Of a stretch of 46,702 nucleotides of DNA, positions 1 to 9,000 are shown piece after piece. The DNA is from Ignavibacteriota bacterium (GTDB lineage: Bacteria > Bacteroidota > Ignavibacteria > UBA10030). Below the pieces are notes generated by a model. That model saw nothing but the letters and a program-made list of their open reading frames with translations, did not search any database and was not told where the DNA came from. Made by a program: the position numbers and the translations under genes. The DNA lies in assembly GCA_003819715.1 (NCBI GenBank), contig RPQN01000019.1:1-46702 (forward strand). The letters run 5' to 3'. The first letter of the stretch is position 1, and each line of letters starts with the position of its first letter.

Positions 1-450
1 CACTATTATATAAGTCTTACAGGAACGAATTCTTTGAAAGAAACGCAAGAAGGGCTCTCTCTCCTCGGAAAATCCATTGATGCTACAATAACCGCCCAAG
101 GGAAACCGGCTCTCGTGATATCGTTCGAACGTGCGGATATCAGCAAAATGGTATATCTCAAAGGAAATCTTGCGTTGATGAATGCCAGCAGAATGAATTT
201 TGGAGAAGAGTTCAAAATCGAAGACGGAATTCGATATGAACAGGGCACGGGAACCATGTTCATCTTCCGGTATGCCCATGAACAGGAATGCCAAAATAAT
301 TATTCCGTCTGTATTCGAAACCTGAACAATAACCCGACGTGCAGGCATCAACGTCTAAAGAATTTCATCGTACTTGTGTTTTCGAATAATTCATCTGAGA
401 GAGACCGCACCACGAAGAAAATTGCTGCGGTGCTCCAAGATCAATTCTAA
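1..450 (+). CDS. Hypothetical protein, 5' truncated by the window edge
   Basis: Frame is open from base 1 (the listed start at 34 is a TTG) to a stop at 448-450. No recognisable domain. Confidence 0.5.
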   Translation, partial: HYYISLTGTNSLKETQEGLSLLGKSIDATITAQGKPALVISFERADISKMVYLKGNLALMNASRMNFGEEFKIEDGIRYEQGTGTMFIFRYAHEQECQNNYSVCIRNLNNNPTCRHQRLKNFIVLVFSNNSSERDRTTKKIAAVLQDQF

Positions 451-554
451 ATGCGTGTTTTTCGGAACAATAACGAAATCTATTTATAACGCGTTCAACA
501 TTCTGTCGGGCGAGATTTGAAAATTATCCTGACGCGCGTCTCTTCCCGAATCGA

Positions 555-1568
555 TTACTTCACCAGCTCTCGAAATTTCGCCTCCGGTTTCAACACGTTT
601 AAATCGCCGTCGGCCGATGCCTGTTGTTTTAACTTCGGATTGAGCATGAGCGCTTTTTCCAGTGCCTCCAGCGCCCCGGAAATTTTACCCGCTGCCGTAC
701 GAATGACGGTAAGGTCGTACAATACCTCCGGATTTTCCGGCGCCAGGAGCGCAGTCCTCTCCATGCATGGTAATGCCCTCTCGAATTGTTTATGGGTGAA
801 GAACGTCCATGCTTCATTCCAGGAATAATTCATTTGCGCATAATTCAATAACCGGCCAAGTTCCCTGAACGGATCCGGATGATCATCCACACGGATATCG
901 ATCGCTTTATCGTTGAATCCGCCGTAGCCGGCATTTTTCTTCACCACGATTAACGCTGCCGACTGTCTTCCGCGCGAATCCCCGCCCTGCTGGTCCCCGG
1001 CACATAACGCCGCATACAACCGGTCGGCCAGCGTCCCTTTCGTCTTCAAAAAGACCGATTCCATTGCCGCCACCACTGGTTCACCGGTCAGGATATTTCC
1101 CTGGACGGCATATGTCCTGCCGGACCTTCCGCCTGCCCACGAAAGACATTCTTTCCCCGTAAAGGTTGTCGAGTTCCCGTCCGCCGCGACAATCCCGAAT
1201 TGTCTTTTCTGGAATTCTGAATCGGATTGCATAAATATCTCTTTTACCTGTTCGGGAGTTTTTCCACTGCCGAGCAGATCAAGTCCCCGCCAGCCATACG
1301 ATGTATTCGCAAACGATTGAGTCGCGATCGCACCGATATCGGCTCGTGCCCATGGGACAACAGTACCGACCGCAAAGAATCGGGACGCGACGGCAACTCC
1401 CGCTTCGCCGGCGAGAGTATCACATCCGACAATCGAAAATGTTGAAACGAGGTTGTGATCCAAGCTCTGATATTGCTGTGAAAAACTTTCAGCAGCGCAT
1501 ACTGTCAGGAAAAGAAACAGAACACCAAACGAACGCGGTGAGAGTATTGTTGCATTCATCAAAACCAT
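555..1568 (-). CDS. DUF1028 (Ntn-hydrolase-like) secreted protein with C-terminal TPR segment
   Basis: Signal peptide, then FSIVGCDTLAGEAGVAVASRFFAVGTVVPWARADIGAIATQSFANTSYGWRGLDLL...DDHPDPFRELGRLL typical of DUF1028. TPR-like C-terminus (ALLAPENPEVLYDLTVIRTAAGKISGALEALEKALMLNP). The true start may be the internal Met of MNATILS. Confidence 0.85.
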   Translation of the reverse strand: MVLMNATILSPRSFGVLFLFLTVCAAESFSQQYQSLDHNLVSTFSIVGCDTLAGEAGVAVASRFFAVGTVVPWARADIGAIATQSFANTSYGWRGLDLLGSGKTPEQVKEIFMQSDSEFQKRQFGIVAADGNSTTFTGKECLSWAGGRSGRTYAVQGNILTGEPVVAAMESVFLKTKGTLADRLYAALCAGDQQGGDSRGRQSAALIVVKKNAGYGGFNDKAIDIRVDDHPDPFRELGRLLNYAQMNYSWNEAWTFFTHKQFERALPCMERTALLAPENPEVLYDLTVIRTAAGKISGALEALEKALMLNPKLKQQASADGDLNVLKPEAKFRELVK

Positions 1569-1684
1569 CCTTTCCGTTTATATATTTTTGCGGATGATGC
1601 GCTCTTCGGATTTTCGTTTCCGGTCATGTTCCTGCAGGGCAATTTCCTGAATGACACTTCCCTGAGGAAAGTACTCTTCACTCT

Positions 1685-2611
1685 TCAGGAGAGGGTGACG
1701 CGCTCCATCTTGTTGATATCATCCAGATGAAGGACGACGGCGCCGTTCGCATCAATGGAGAACGCCGGAATGAATTTTGCACCCCAGATGATCTCATCAA
1801 ACGTGTACGAATACCGGACGTGGACCGTTTGTCCGAAGGATTCGTCAAATCCCTTGACGAGGATCAGTATCTCGGCATGGACTTTTGCGAGATCTTCGAG
1901 TGATTTTTCGTAGAGCGGACTTGTTTTATCAATAGGATGAACGATGGTCCATGGGAGAGGGAAAAAATAAACCGAAGGGCGCTCCAGGGCGAGCTGGGTA
2001 TACTTCCGGATGGGTGTTGCCCCGGATTTATCCACGACCATCAGGAGAACTTTCGCCTCCATTTCCAGAAGATTGACCTTTCGACGGTTGACGATCCGGA
2101 ACTGGAAGCTGGTGCCCCCCTGATATGGAGCAATAATTGCATTCGAACTGAAGCTGATATTTGCCGAAGGTTTTGAAAATCGGCCGAAGAGCAATCCGGT
2201 CGCAAGCGCGAGGCTCATCAATCCGGTTATGGCTTCGACCGCTGCAATAATATTGACGCCAAGTCCTTTCGGTGCAATAGTTCCATATCCGACGGTGGTA
2301 AACGTATGAACGCTGAAAAAGAATGCACTGAGAAACTCCTGAACCGGCGTCGACAGGTCTGCACCCTGCAGGTGTTCTATGCCGGCGAGCAAATAGAGTC
2401 CTGCAAAGACCATATTCAACAAGAGATATGCGAGAAGAACGATGATATGGAACTGGATCCAGGGTATCGTAATCATGTATTGATAATAACTGTGATCCTT
2501 CAAACGTGATCCTCTGTGGTAAATGTTGAATCCTCCATCTTTATTGATGGCACGACGGAGTTCACCGTTGTACTTTTGCGTCTACCCGGGATCGAATGGC
2601 TGCTGATTCAT
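1685..2611 (-). pseudogene. Inward-rectifier K+ channel (KirBac/IRK family); apparent in-frame TAG near the N-terminus
   Basis: ORF track gives 1685..2503 from a TTG. It contains the selectivity filter TTVGYG and a C-terminal IRK domain. Reading upstream in the same frame gives AGAGGA-ATGTT-ATG (2611) MNQQPFDPG*TQKYNGELRRAINKDGGFNIYHRGSRLKDHSYYQY, which looks like the KirBac N-terminus, interrupted by TAG at 2582-2584. Confidence 0.7.
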
Positions 2612-2848
2612 AACATTCCTCTGATCATGTTCATAATTACGAGCGGGTCATGTACGAATATCTCTCGCGCTCTTATTCCGATAGAATGTAGCCAAACCTG
2701 AAGCGTTTTGCAATATTCTGTTTGCACCAATTTTGTTGTTTTATGGCCGAAGTCGGCCCGCCTCGATTCTTGACCGGGGAAAAATGTTGCCGTTCATTGC
2801 CGGACTGCATCGAGAGCGCAAATCAATCGGACATATGGTACAAATGAA

Positions 2849-2878
2849 ATCCCGGCATCTTTCCAGACACCGGGATTA
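2849..2878 (-). terminator. Candidate hairpin terminator downstream of the T9SS gene
   Basis: AATCCCGG/CCGGGATT perfect 8-bp stem with 14-nt loop. On the minus strand it is followed by a T-rich stretch (TTTCATTTG). Confidence 0.5.
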
Positions 2879-2900
2879 GCTTTCCTTCATGAACTTTATA

Positions 2901-2953
2901 GCTCATTGGCTCATAGGCTCAACGGCTCAACTGCTCATATGCTCAACCGCTCC
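2901..2953. repeat. Degenerate 8-bp tandem repeat, about 6.5 copies of GCTCANNN
   Basis: GCTCATTG GCTCATAG GCTCAACG GCTCAACT GCTCATAT GCTCAACC GCTCC, ending just before the stop codon of the minus-strand T9SS gene. Confidence 0.85.
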
Positions 2954-2957
2954 TTCT

Positions 2958-4853
2958 TTACTTCATCAGCACGAGTTTCTTCACCGCAATAAATGGTCCT
3001 GATTGAATGCGGTAAAAATAGATGCCGCTTGCCAGCCGGGATGCATCAAACTTCACCTTGTAGCTTCCGGCTTCCGTTGTTCCATTCATGAGTGTTGCAA
3101 CCTCGCGGCCGACACCATCATACACTCGCAGGGTTGTTTGTTCTTTCGCCCCCGCCGGTATATCAAATTGAATGGTGGTTGCGGGATTGAATGGATTCGG
3201 GAAATTCTGACCCAAGCGGTACGTGACCGGTACATCGGCTGAATTCTTTTCGACTCCCGTACCAAGCGGGATACTGAAAACTGCATCGCTTGAATCTTTC
3301 ACCGTTGAATTTTCCAGCGAAGTGATCCGGACCCTGCAATTTGTTGAGACGGTATTCGGCACCGTCCAGCTGTAACTTCCGCTTGAAGCAGCGGTCGAAC
3401 CAACGACAGAACTCCAGCTCGTTCCGTTGTTCGTGGTATACTCGATCTTGATATTAGTGACCTGGGAGGACTGCCATGTAATCTGATTTATTGAACCGGT
3501 CGGCCATTGTTCTCCGCCGTTGGGCTGTGTGAGCGATATGGTTGGCAGCGGGATAATCTGGAACACATTATCACTCACATCAACGAAAGTCGCGTCGCTC
3601 GCATCACTGATCCGGACCTTGCAATTATTTGAAATCGTGTTCGGCACCGTCCAGTTGTAGCTTCCGCTCGATGCCGGCGTGGTGCTGACGACAGGATTCC
3701 AGCTTGTCCCATTATCTGTGGAGTACTCGATTTTAATATTCGTAATCTGGGTGGTCTGCCACGTAATTTGTTTTGAAGAGCCCACCTGCCATGCTTCTCC
3801 GCCGTTGGGCTGAGTAAGCGATATGGTTGGCAGCGGTGTAATCCGGAAGACGGCGTCGCTTGCGTCAGAGACCACCTGCCCCGCCAGCGATGTAATCCGG
3901 ACCTTGCAATTGGTAGAGGCCGCGTTCGGTATGGTCCAGCTGTATGTCCCGCTCGATGCCGCTGTAGATGCGGCGATGACATTCCAGCTCACCTCATTAT
4001 CTGTCGTATACTCGATCTTGATGGTACTGACCTGGGCCGCCAGCCATGTAATTTGTTTGACCGAGCCGACCTGCCATGATTCGCCTCCGTTTGGCGAAGT
4101 GAGCTGCAGTGAGGATGCCGGTGTTATGGTGATGACCGCATTCGTGCTGTCTGCCAGTTGTCCGTCCGAGACGCGAAATTTTACCGTGTACGTTCCTGCG
4201 GTCCCAAGTCCCGGAACCCAGAGGAATGTGCGCGTTGCCGGGTCGAACGTGGCTCCGGCCGGCGTCCCGGAAGCGGTATAAGAGAGGACATCTCCCGAGT
4301 TCGGATCTGTTGCGCTCACGACTATCCTGACGGTATCCTGTTCCTGTTTCGTTATTGCCGAAATCGCACTGATCGTCGGTTTCTGGTTTTGAACCTGAAC
4401 AAACGCAATCTTCCCATTGGTATACGTAATGCCGTTGATCACTGTACCCACACCGTCCGTCACTTCACAAAGAGACGGCGTGAACGCCAACGCGCTCGAG
4501 CCGGTCAAATATGTAAAATTCAGATCGAGGAGTTTCCCTGTGAGAGTCAACGGTGTGCTTCCCGTTGCATCATACCATATCAAGGTGATAACGCCATTCG
4601 CTGCATTACGTGTGAAATTTACGCCCGCGGGCGAATTGCTCGTGCTTACAAAGGTTGCGACCGCCGGGTCATACGTAATCTTTAACGTAATCGATCCAAC
4701 ACTGGAAAAATTTGCTGCCGTGACCGGCACAGCAACCGCTGCACCTGGAGCGGGGGCCGCGACCGAATCAATCGTGATTCTCACCCCCTGGCTCATCGCA
4801 AGACAGGTGACGCCCAATATCAGGATACCGAGAGTAAGTAATATATTTTTCAT
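2958..4853 (-). CDS. T9SS type A sorting-domain protein: N-terminal cohesin-like domain, Ig-like domain, three ~95-aa repeats
   Basis: Signal peptide; cohesin-like N-terminus (VRITIDSVAAPAPGAAVAVPVTAANFSSVGSITLKITYDPAVATF); Ig-like segment; three copies of LTxPNGGExWxxGSxxQITW...; C-terminus YRLGQNFPNPFNPATTIQFDIP...GIYFYRIQSGPFIAVKKLVLMK. Confidence 0.9.
   Translation of the reverse strand: MKNILLTLGILILGVTCLAMSQGVRITIDSVAAPAPGAAVAVPVTAANFSSVGSITLKITYDPAVATFVSTSNSPAGVNFTRNAANGVITLIWYDATGSTPLTLTGKLLDLNFTYLTGSSALAFTPSLCEVTDGVGTVINGITYTNGKIAFVQVQNQKPTISAISAITKQEQDTVRIVVSATDPNSGDVLSYTASGTPAGATFDPATRTFLWVPGLGTAGTYTVKFRVSDGQLADSTNAVITITPASSLQLTSPNGGESWQVGSVKQITWLAAQVSTIKIEYTTDNEVSWNVIAASTAASSGTYSWTIPNAASTNCKVRITSLAGQVVSDASDAVFRITPLPTISLTQPNGGEAWQVGSSKQITWQTTQITNIKIEYSTDNGTSWNPVVSTTPASSGSYNWTVPNTISNNCKVRISDASDATFVDVSDNVFQIIPLPTISLTQPNGGEQWPTGSINQITWQSSQVTNIKIEYTTNNGTSWSSVVGSTAASSGSYSWTVPNTVSTNCRVRITSLENSTVKDSSDAVFSIPLGTGVEKNSADVPVTYRLGQNFPNPFNPATTIQFDIPAGAKEQTTLRVYDGVGREVATLMNGTTEAGSYKVKFDASRLASGIYFYRIQSGPFIAVKKLVLMK
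3256..4112 (-). repeat. Three tandem 285-bp (95-aa) in-gene repeats
   Basis: TC(T/G)CC(G/T)CCGTT(T/G)GGC anchors recur at 3511, 3796 and about 4081, exact 285-bp spacing. Confidence 0.85.
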
Positions 4854-5024
4854 ATAACAACCCCTTCCTTTAAGAATGAATGCAGATTTATGATTTTAGG
4901 TTTACAAAACAAATCAAACGAAAACGAAAATCTCATTTTAAGTGCGATCTCAATTGCCCGCATGACAACTGATCAATGGTAATTTTATTTATTAACCTTC
5001 GCTGTGACAGAGAACAACTCTTAC

Positions 5025-5066
5025 GAATGAAGAATGGAGAATGAAGAATTATGAATGAAGAAAATA
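5025..5066. repeat. Degenerate 7-bp tandem repeat (GAATGAA-type, about 6 copies)
   Basis: GAATGAA GAATGGA GAATGAA GAATTAT GAATGAA GAAAATA in the intergenic region. Confidence 0.8.
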
Positions 5067-5172
5067 AAACAATTCAATCACGCTCTGCAGGAATCAATCA
5101 CAACGGGCAATAATATGAGGCGGTATTTGTTGGACCTGGTCTTATTATTCAAGATTGAATTATTTTATCGGA

Positions 5173-5210
5173 TCACCGTTCCGTATGACCGAAACGGTGA
5201 CTGCTGTCAC
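5173..5210. other. Overlapping inverted repeats in a long intergenic region
   Basis: TCACCGTT(12 nt)AACGGTGA at 5173-5200, overlapping GTGAC-TGCT-GTCAC at 5197-5210. Confidence 0.4.
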
Positions 5211-5470
5211 AACGATGGGCTGTCTTGGAGAGGGACGGAGTGCATCGAACATTCGGAAAATTTGTTCTCGAACGGGAGTCGGAAAGAGAAATGACGCATG
5301 TATGTTTCCAACCGGTACACGGAAGCGCAGGGCAAGCGGGGACGGTACATTGAGGATAGAGCGGTGTTTTACCATAATATTTCTCTGCCGGGATTCCATC
5401 AGCACTTGACATTTGCCCTTATAATTATTACTCTTCACCAACTTTTTAGATATTCAGAAGAGAGATATGT

Positions 5471-6016
5471 ATGAATAAACAAATCAGGAAACGACTGGTC
5501 AGGTTCTATAATGTATTTGATGCTGACGGTGACGGCTACATTACGCAGGTGGATGCGGAACGATCGCTTGGCAACCTTGCCGCATTGCGGGGTTATAAAA
5601 AAGGGTCTCCCGACTATGAGTCTTTCCGGGCGGCCTATTTAATATATTGGAACGATCTCCTGGAAGCCACGGACTTGGACCAGAACTCAGAGATCACGGA
5701 GGAAGAATGGCTGCAGTATCATGAAGAGTTATTAACCAATAAGTCCAAGGCGATGCAGACCATCCTGCCTTCGGTTTTTGCCCTGTTCGACGTCATGGAC
5801 GCAGACGGGAATGGATCCATCAGCATGACTGAGTACAGGAATTTCATGCATGCGTTCGGCGTACCCGATAAATGGATTGGTGACGAGGTATTCCAGAAGC
5901 TCGATATAAACAAGGACGGGTCGATTTCCAAAAAGGAAATGGGCGAGGTGGTAGACCAGATGTATTTTAATCCGGATCCGTCCTGTCCCGGTAACTATCT
6001 GTTCGGGATACTCTAG
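5471..6016 (+). CDS. EF-hand calcium-binding protein with four EF-hand loops
   Basis: Loops DADGDGYITQVD, DLDQNSEITEEE, DADGNGSISMTE and DINKDGSISKKE in 181 aa. No signal peptide, so calerythrin/sarcoplasmic-type layout. Confidence 0.93.
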   Translation: MNKQIRKRLVRFYNVFDADGDGYITQVDAERSLGNLAALRGYKKGSPDYESFRAAYLIYWNDLLEATDLDQNSEITEEEWLQYHEELLTNKSKAMQTILPSVFALFDVMDADGNGSISMTEYRNFMHAFGVPDKWIGDEVFQKLDINKDGSISKKEMGEVVDQMYFNPDPSCPGNYLFGIL

Positions 6017-6028
6017 GAACGTCCCCTC

Positions 6029-9000
6029 TCAAGGTCTCGTATCCAGCGCTTCGCGAAGTTTGCGAAGGACTTCATCGGGACTATACGGCTTCTGAATAAA
6101 GCCTTTGGCGCCAAATTTCAGGAGTTCTGATTTTAAATCCGGTTCAAAGAACCCGCTCGCAAAAAGAACCTGGACATTCGGAGTAATTTGCTTGAGATTC
6201 TTAAATAAATCCATCCCGGTCATCCCGGGCAATCCCATATCCGTCAAGACGATATCAATCTCATGAGTGTAACGGCCGTACATGTTGAACGCCTCATTGC
6301 CGTCCTGTGCCGTCATCACCCTGTACCCTTTTGATTCAAGCAAGAGACGCACCATTTCTAACAGTGATTCTTCATCCTCCACCAGCAGGACCATTTCTGT
6401 TCCGCCGACACTCTCGGCGGCGGCCTCGATGGGTACGCTGATGATTTTTTCACTCGCCAGCGGTACAGGGAAATAAAGCTGGAATGTCGAACCGTGCCCG
6501 AGTGTGCTTTCGACATCGATAAATCCATGATGCGATTGAATGACTCCATAGACCACCGCAAGGCCAAGTCCGGTACCTTTTCCCTGTTCCTTGGTTGTAA
6601 AGAACGGATCGAATATCTGACGGCGGGTCGCATCGGTCATTCCTTCGCCGGTGTCGGCAACATTGAGACAGACATAGAAATCCTGATCGGCGGAAGGAAA
6701 TTTTTCCTGGACCCGGGCCTTCGTGAGTTTTTCCACTTTAATGGTAATCGCACCGCCGTTCGGCATTGCATCACGGGCATTCACAAACAGGTTCAGCAGG
6801 GATTGATGGATTTGCATGCGGTCGGCATGGATCACCGGTAAATCCCTCTCCACCTCCTTGTGGAAGGTGATCACTCTGGGGAACGTCTGGCTGAGCATCG
6901 AGATAATTTCATTGAGGAGATCATTCAAATTCATGGGTGCCAGGATAATATCCGTTTTTCGCGCAAAGGTTAATATCTGGCGGACGAGCGCGGCACCGCG
7001 GTTTACGGCCTGAGTAATAATGCGGCTGTACTCCGATATTTTTTTATTATTCCCTGCAGACCGTTCCAGCATTGACGCATATCCCAGAACGATCCCCAGG
7101 ATATTGTTAAAGTCATGGGCGATTCCTGCCGCGAGTGTGCCAATACTCTGGTTCTTCTGCGCCTGCAATAACTGGCCCTGGAGTTTCTTTTGTTCCGAGA
7201 TATCGGTCGCAACACCCACCAGAGCAATCGGCTGGCCCTTATCATCCAGTACCACAGAAGTGGAAAGCAGGATAGGGAATTCAGTGCCGTTCTTTTTTCT
7301 GCCGACGAGCTCCCCCTGCCACGCCCCGAGGACGGTGCTGGCGAATATTTTCTCCATGGGTATTCCCGAGCCCGGATTGATCGCCTCCAGCGATTTGCCG
7401 AAGATTTCAGGTTCGGAATAACCGAACGTATTTAAAAATGCCTTATTGGCATAGAGGATTGTTTTCTGCAGATCCGTAATACAAACACATTCATTGATGC
7501 TTTTGACGGTGTGGCTGAAAAGATTCAAACGCTCCTCGGCATGTTTACGCTCGGTAATATCAATGGTATACCCTGCAAGAAAGCGCGGACGGCCGTCAAT
7601 AAGAATGGGGAATTTTATCGTCGTATAATATTTCCCGTTCAGCTCCTCTTCCACCACTACGGGTTTTTTCTCGCGTAATATCTTTTTATCGTCTATAATC
7701 ATCGATTTGGCAAGTTCGGAAGGGAAGAGTTCATCCATGGTTTTACCGATGAGCTCTTCTAACGGCCGACCGAGCATCTGTTCATAATTTTTACTCAGTC
7801 TGATCGCCCTTATGTTTTCATCTTTAAAGAAGACATAAATGGGGCTGTTCTCCATAAAGTGTCTGAAGATTTCTTCGCCTTCCTTTAACGCCTCTTCAAT
7901 TCGTTTGCGTTCGGTAATATCATTAATGGTGGTTATAAAAAACTGCGGGTTGCCTTCCGTGTCCCGCTGAAGGAAGATCGACGTGTCGGTCCAGACAAGA
8001 GTTCCGTTTTTATGAACGAACCTATTTTCATATCTTGCCTCATTGATCTTGTGGTCGAGGAATGCTTGAAATATCTCGGTGGATTGCCGGACATCTTCGG
8101 AGAATGTCACGTCCATCCATGTACGCTCCCTCAATTCCTCGTCCGAATATCCCAGCATCTCCCGGAAGGCCTTGTTGACACGGAGGGAACCGTCAATTCC
8201 GGTTATGGATTTTCCCACCGGTGAATTTTGAAACAGGTTGCGGAAGTTTGCTTCGCTGGCGAGGAGGTTCTCACGAGCCGTATGCTCCTCGGTCTGATCA
8301 TGGAAGACAAGAACTGCACCGGTGATTTCCCCGTCTTCGTTTTTAATCGGAGCGCCGCTGTTGCCGATTGGAATGGTCCTTCCATTCCTTGAAACCAGGA
8401 GGGGATGGGCGGTCAGTGTATAAAATACGCCTTCGTGCAATATTTTTTCTACCGGGTTTTCGACGTTCAACCGCGAATCTTCATCGATGATCGTGAATAC
8501 TTCTGTAAACTTTTTGCCGATCGCTTCCTGCTCACTCCATCCTGTGAGCTGCTCTGCAACCGGGTTCATATTCCTGATTGCACCTTCAATATCGGTCGTG
8601 ATCACCGCATCGCCAATACTGTAGAGCGTGGTCTGATATAATAATTTTTCATGTTTGATCTTGTCGAGATAGCCTTTATTCTCTTCCTGGTCCAGCAGGA
8701 CCTTACCAATGAGCAGCGTGATGAGGGGGAAAAAGAACATAACGGTCGCCGTAATGACGGTGTACGCCTGCCGGATCGATGCGGCCGGCAGTGTCAACAT
8801 TAACGCCATCATGACCGCACTGACTAAAAATCCAAACGCATATAAATCCGACCTGGTCGATTTAAATTTGCCCTGCGCTTTTTTACCGTAAAATATAAGT
8901 CCGATCAAAAAAGAAGCGGTCACGACCAGACAGCCGGTTAAAGCGCCTCCGCCTCCCAGGTAAATCCTGAAGGCCGCAGCCATGACGGATGAAATAATTC

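Noticed and set aside
531-540. GACGCGCGTC 10-bp palindrome downstream of the first gene.
   Set aside because: Short, GC-rich, in a convergent gap. No support for function.
4158-4857. Long ORFs antisense to the T9SS gene (4158..4685, 4417..4857), and similar antisense ORFs opposite most large genes (e.g. 19181..20152, 38360..39205, 36024..36755).
   Set aside because: They lie opposite genes with clear domain evidence, have low-complexity or Arg/His-rich translations and no recognisable motifs. They are shadow ORFs of the coding strand.
5055-5441. Four overlapping ORFs in the intergenic region (both strands).
   Set aside because: Mutually overlapping, no domain, no convincing RBS. A decayed gene is possible but cannot be supported.
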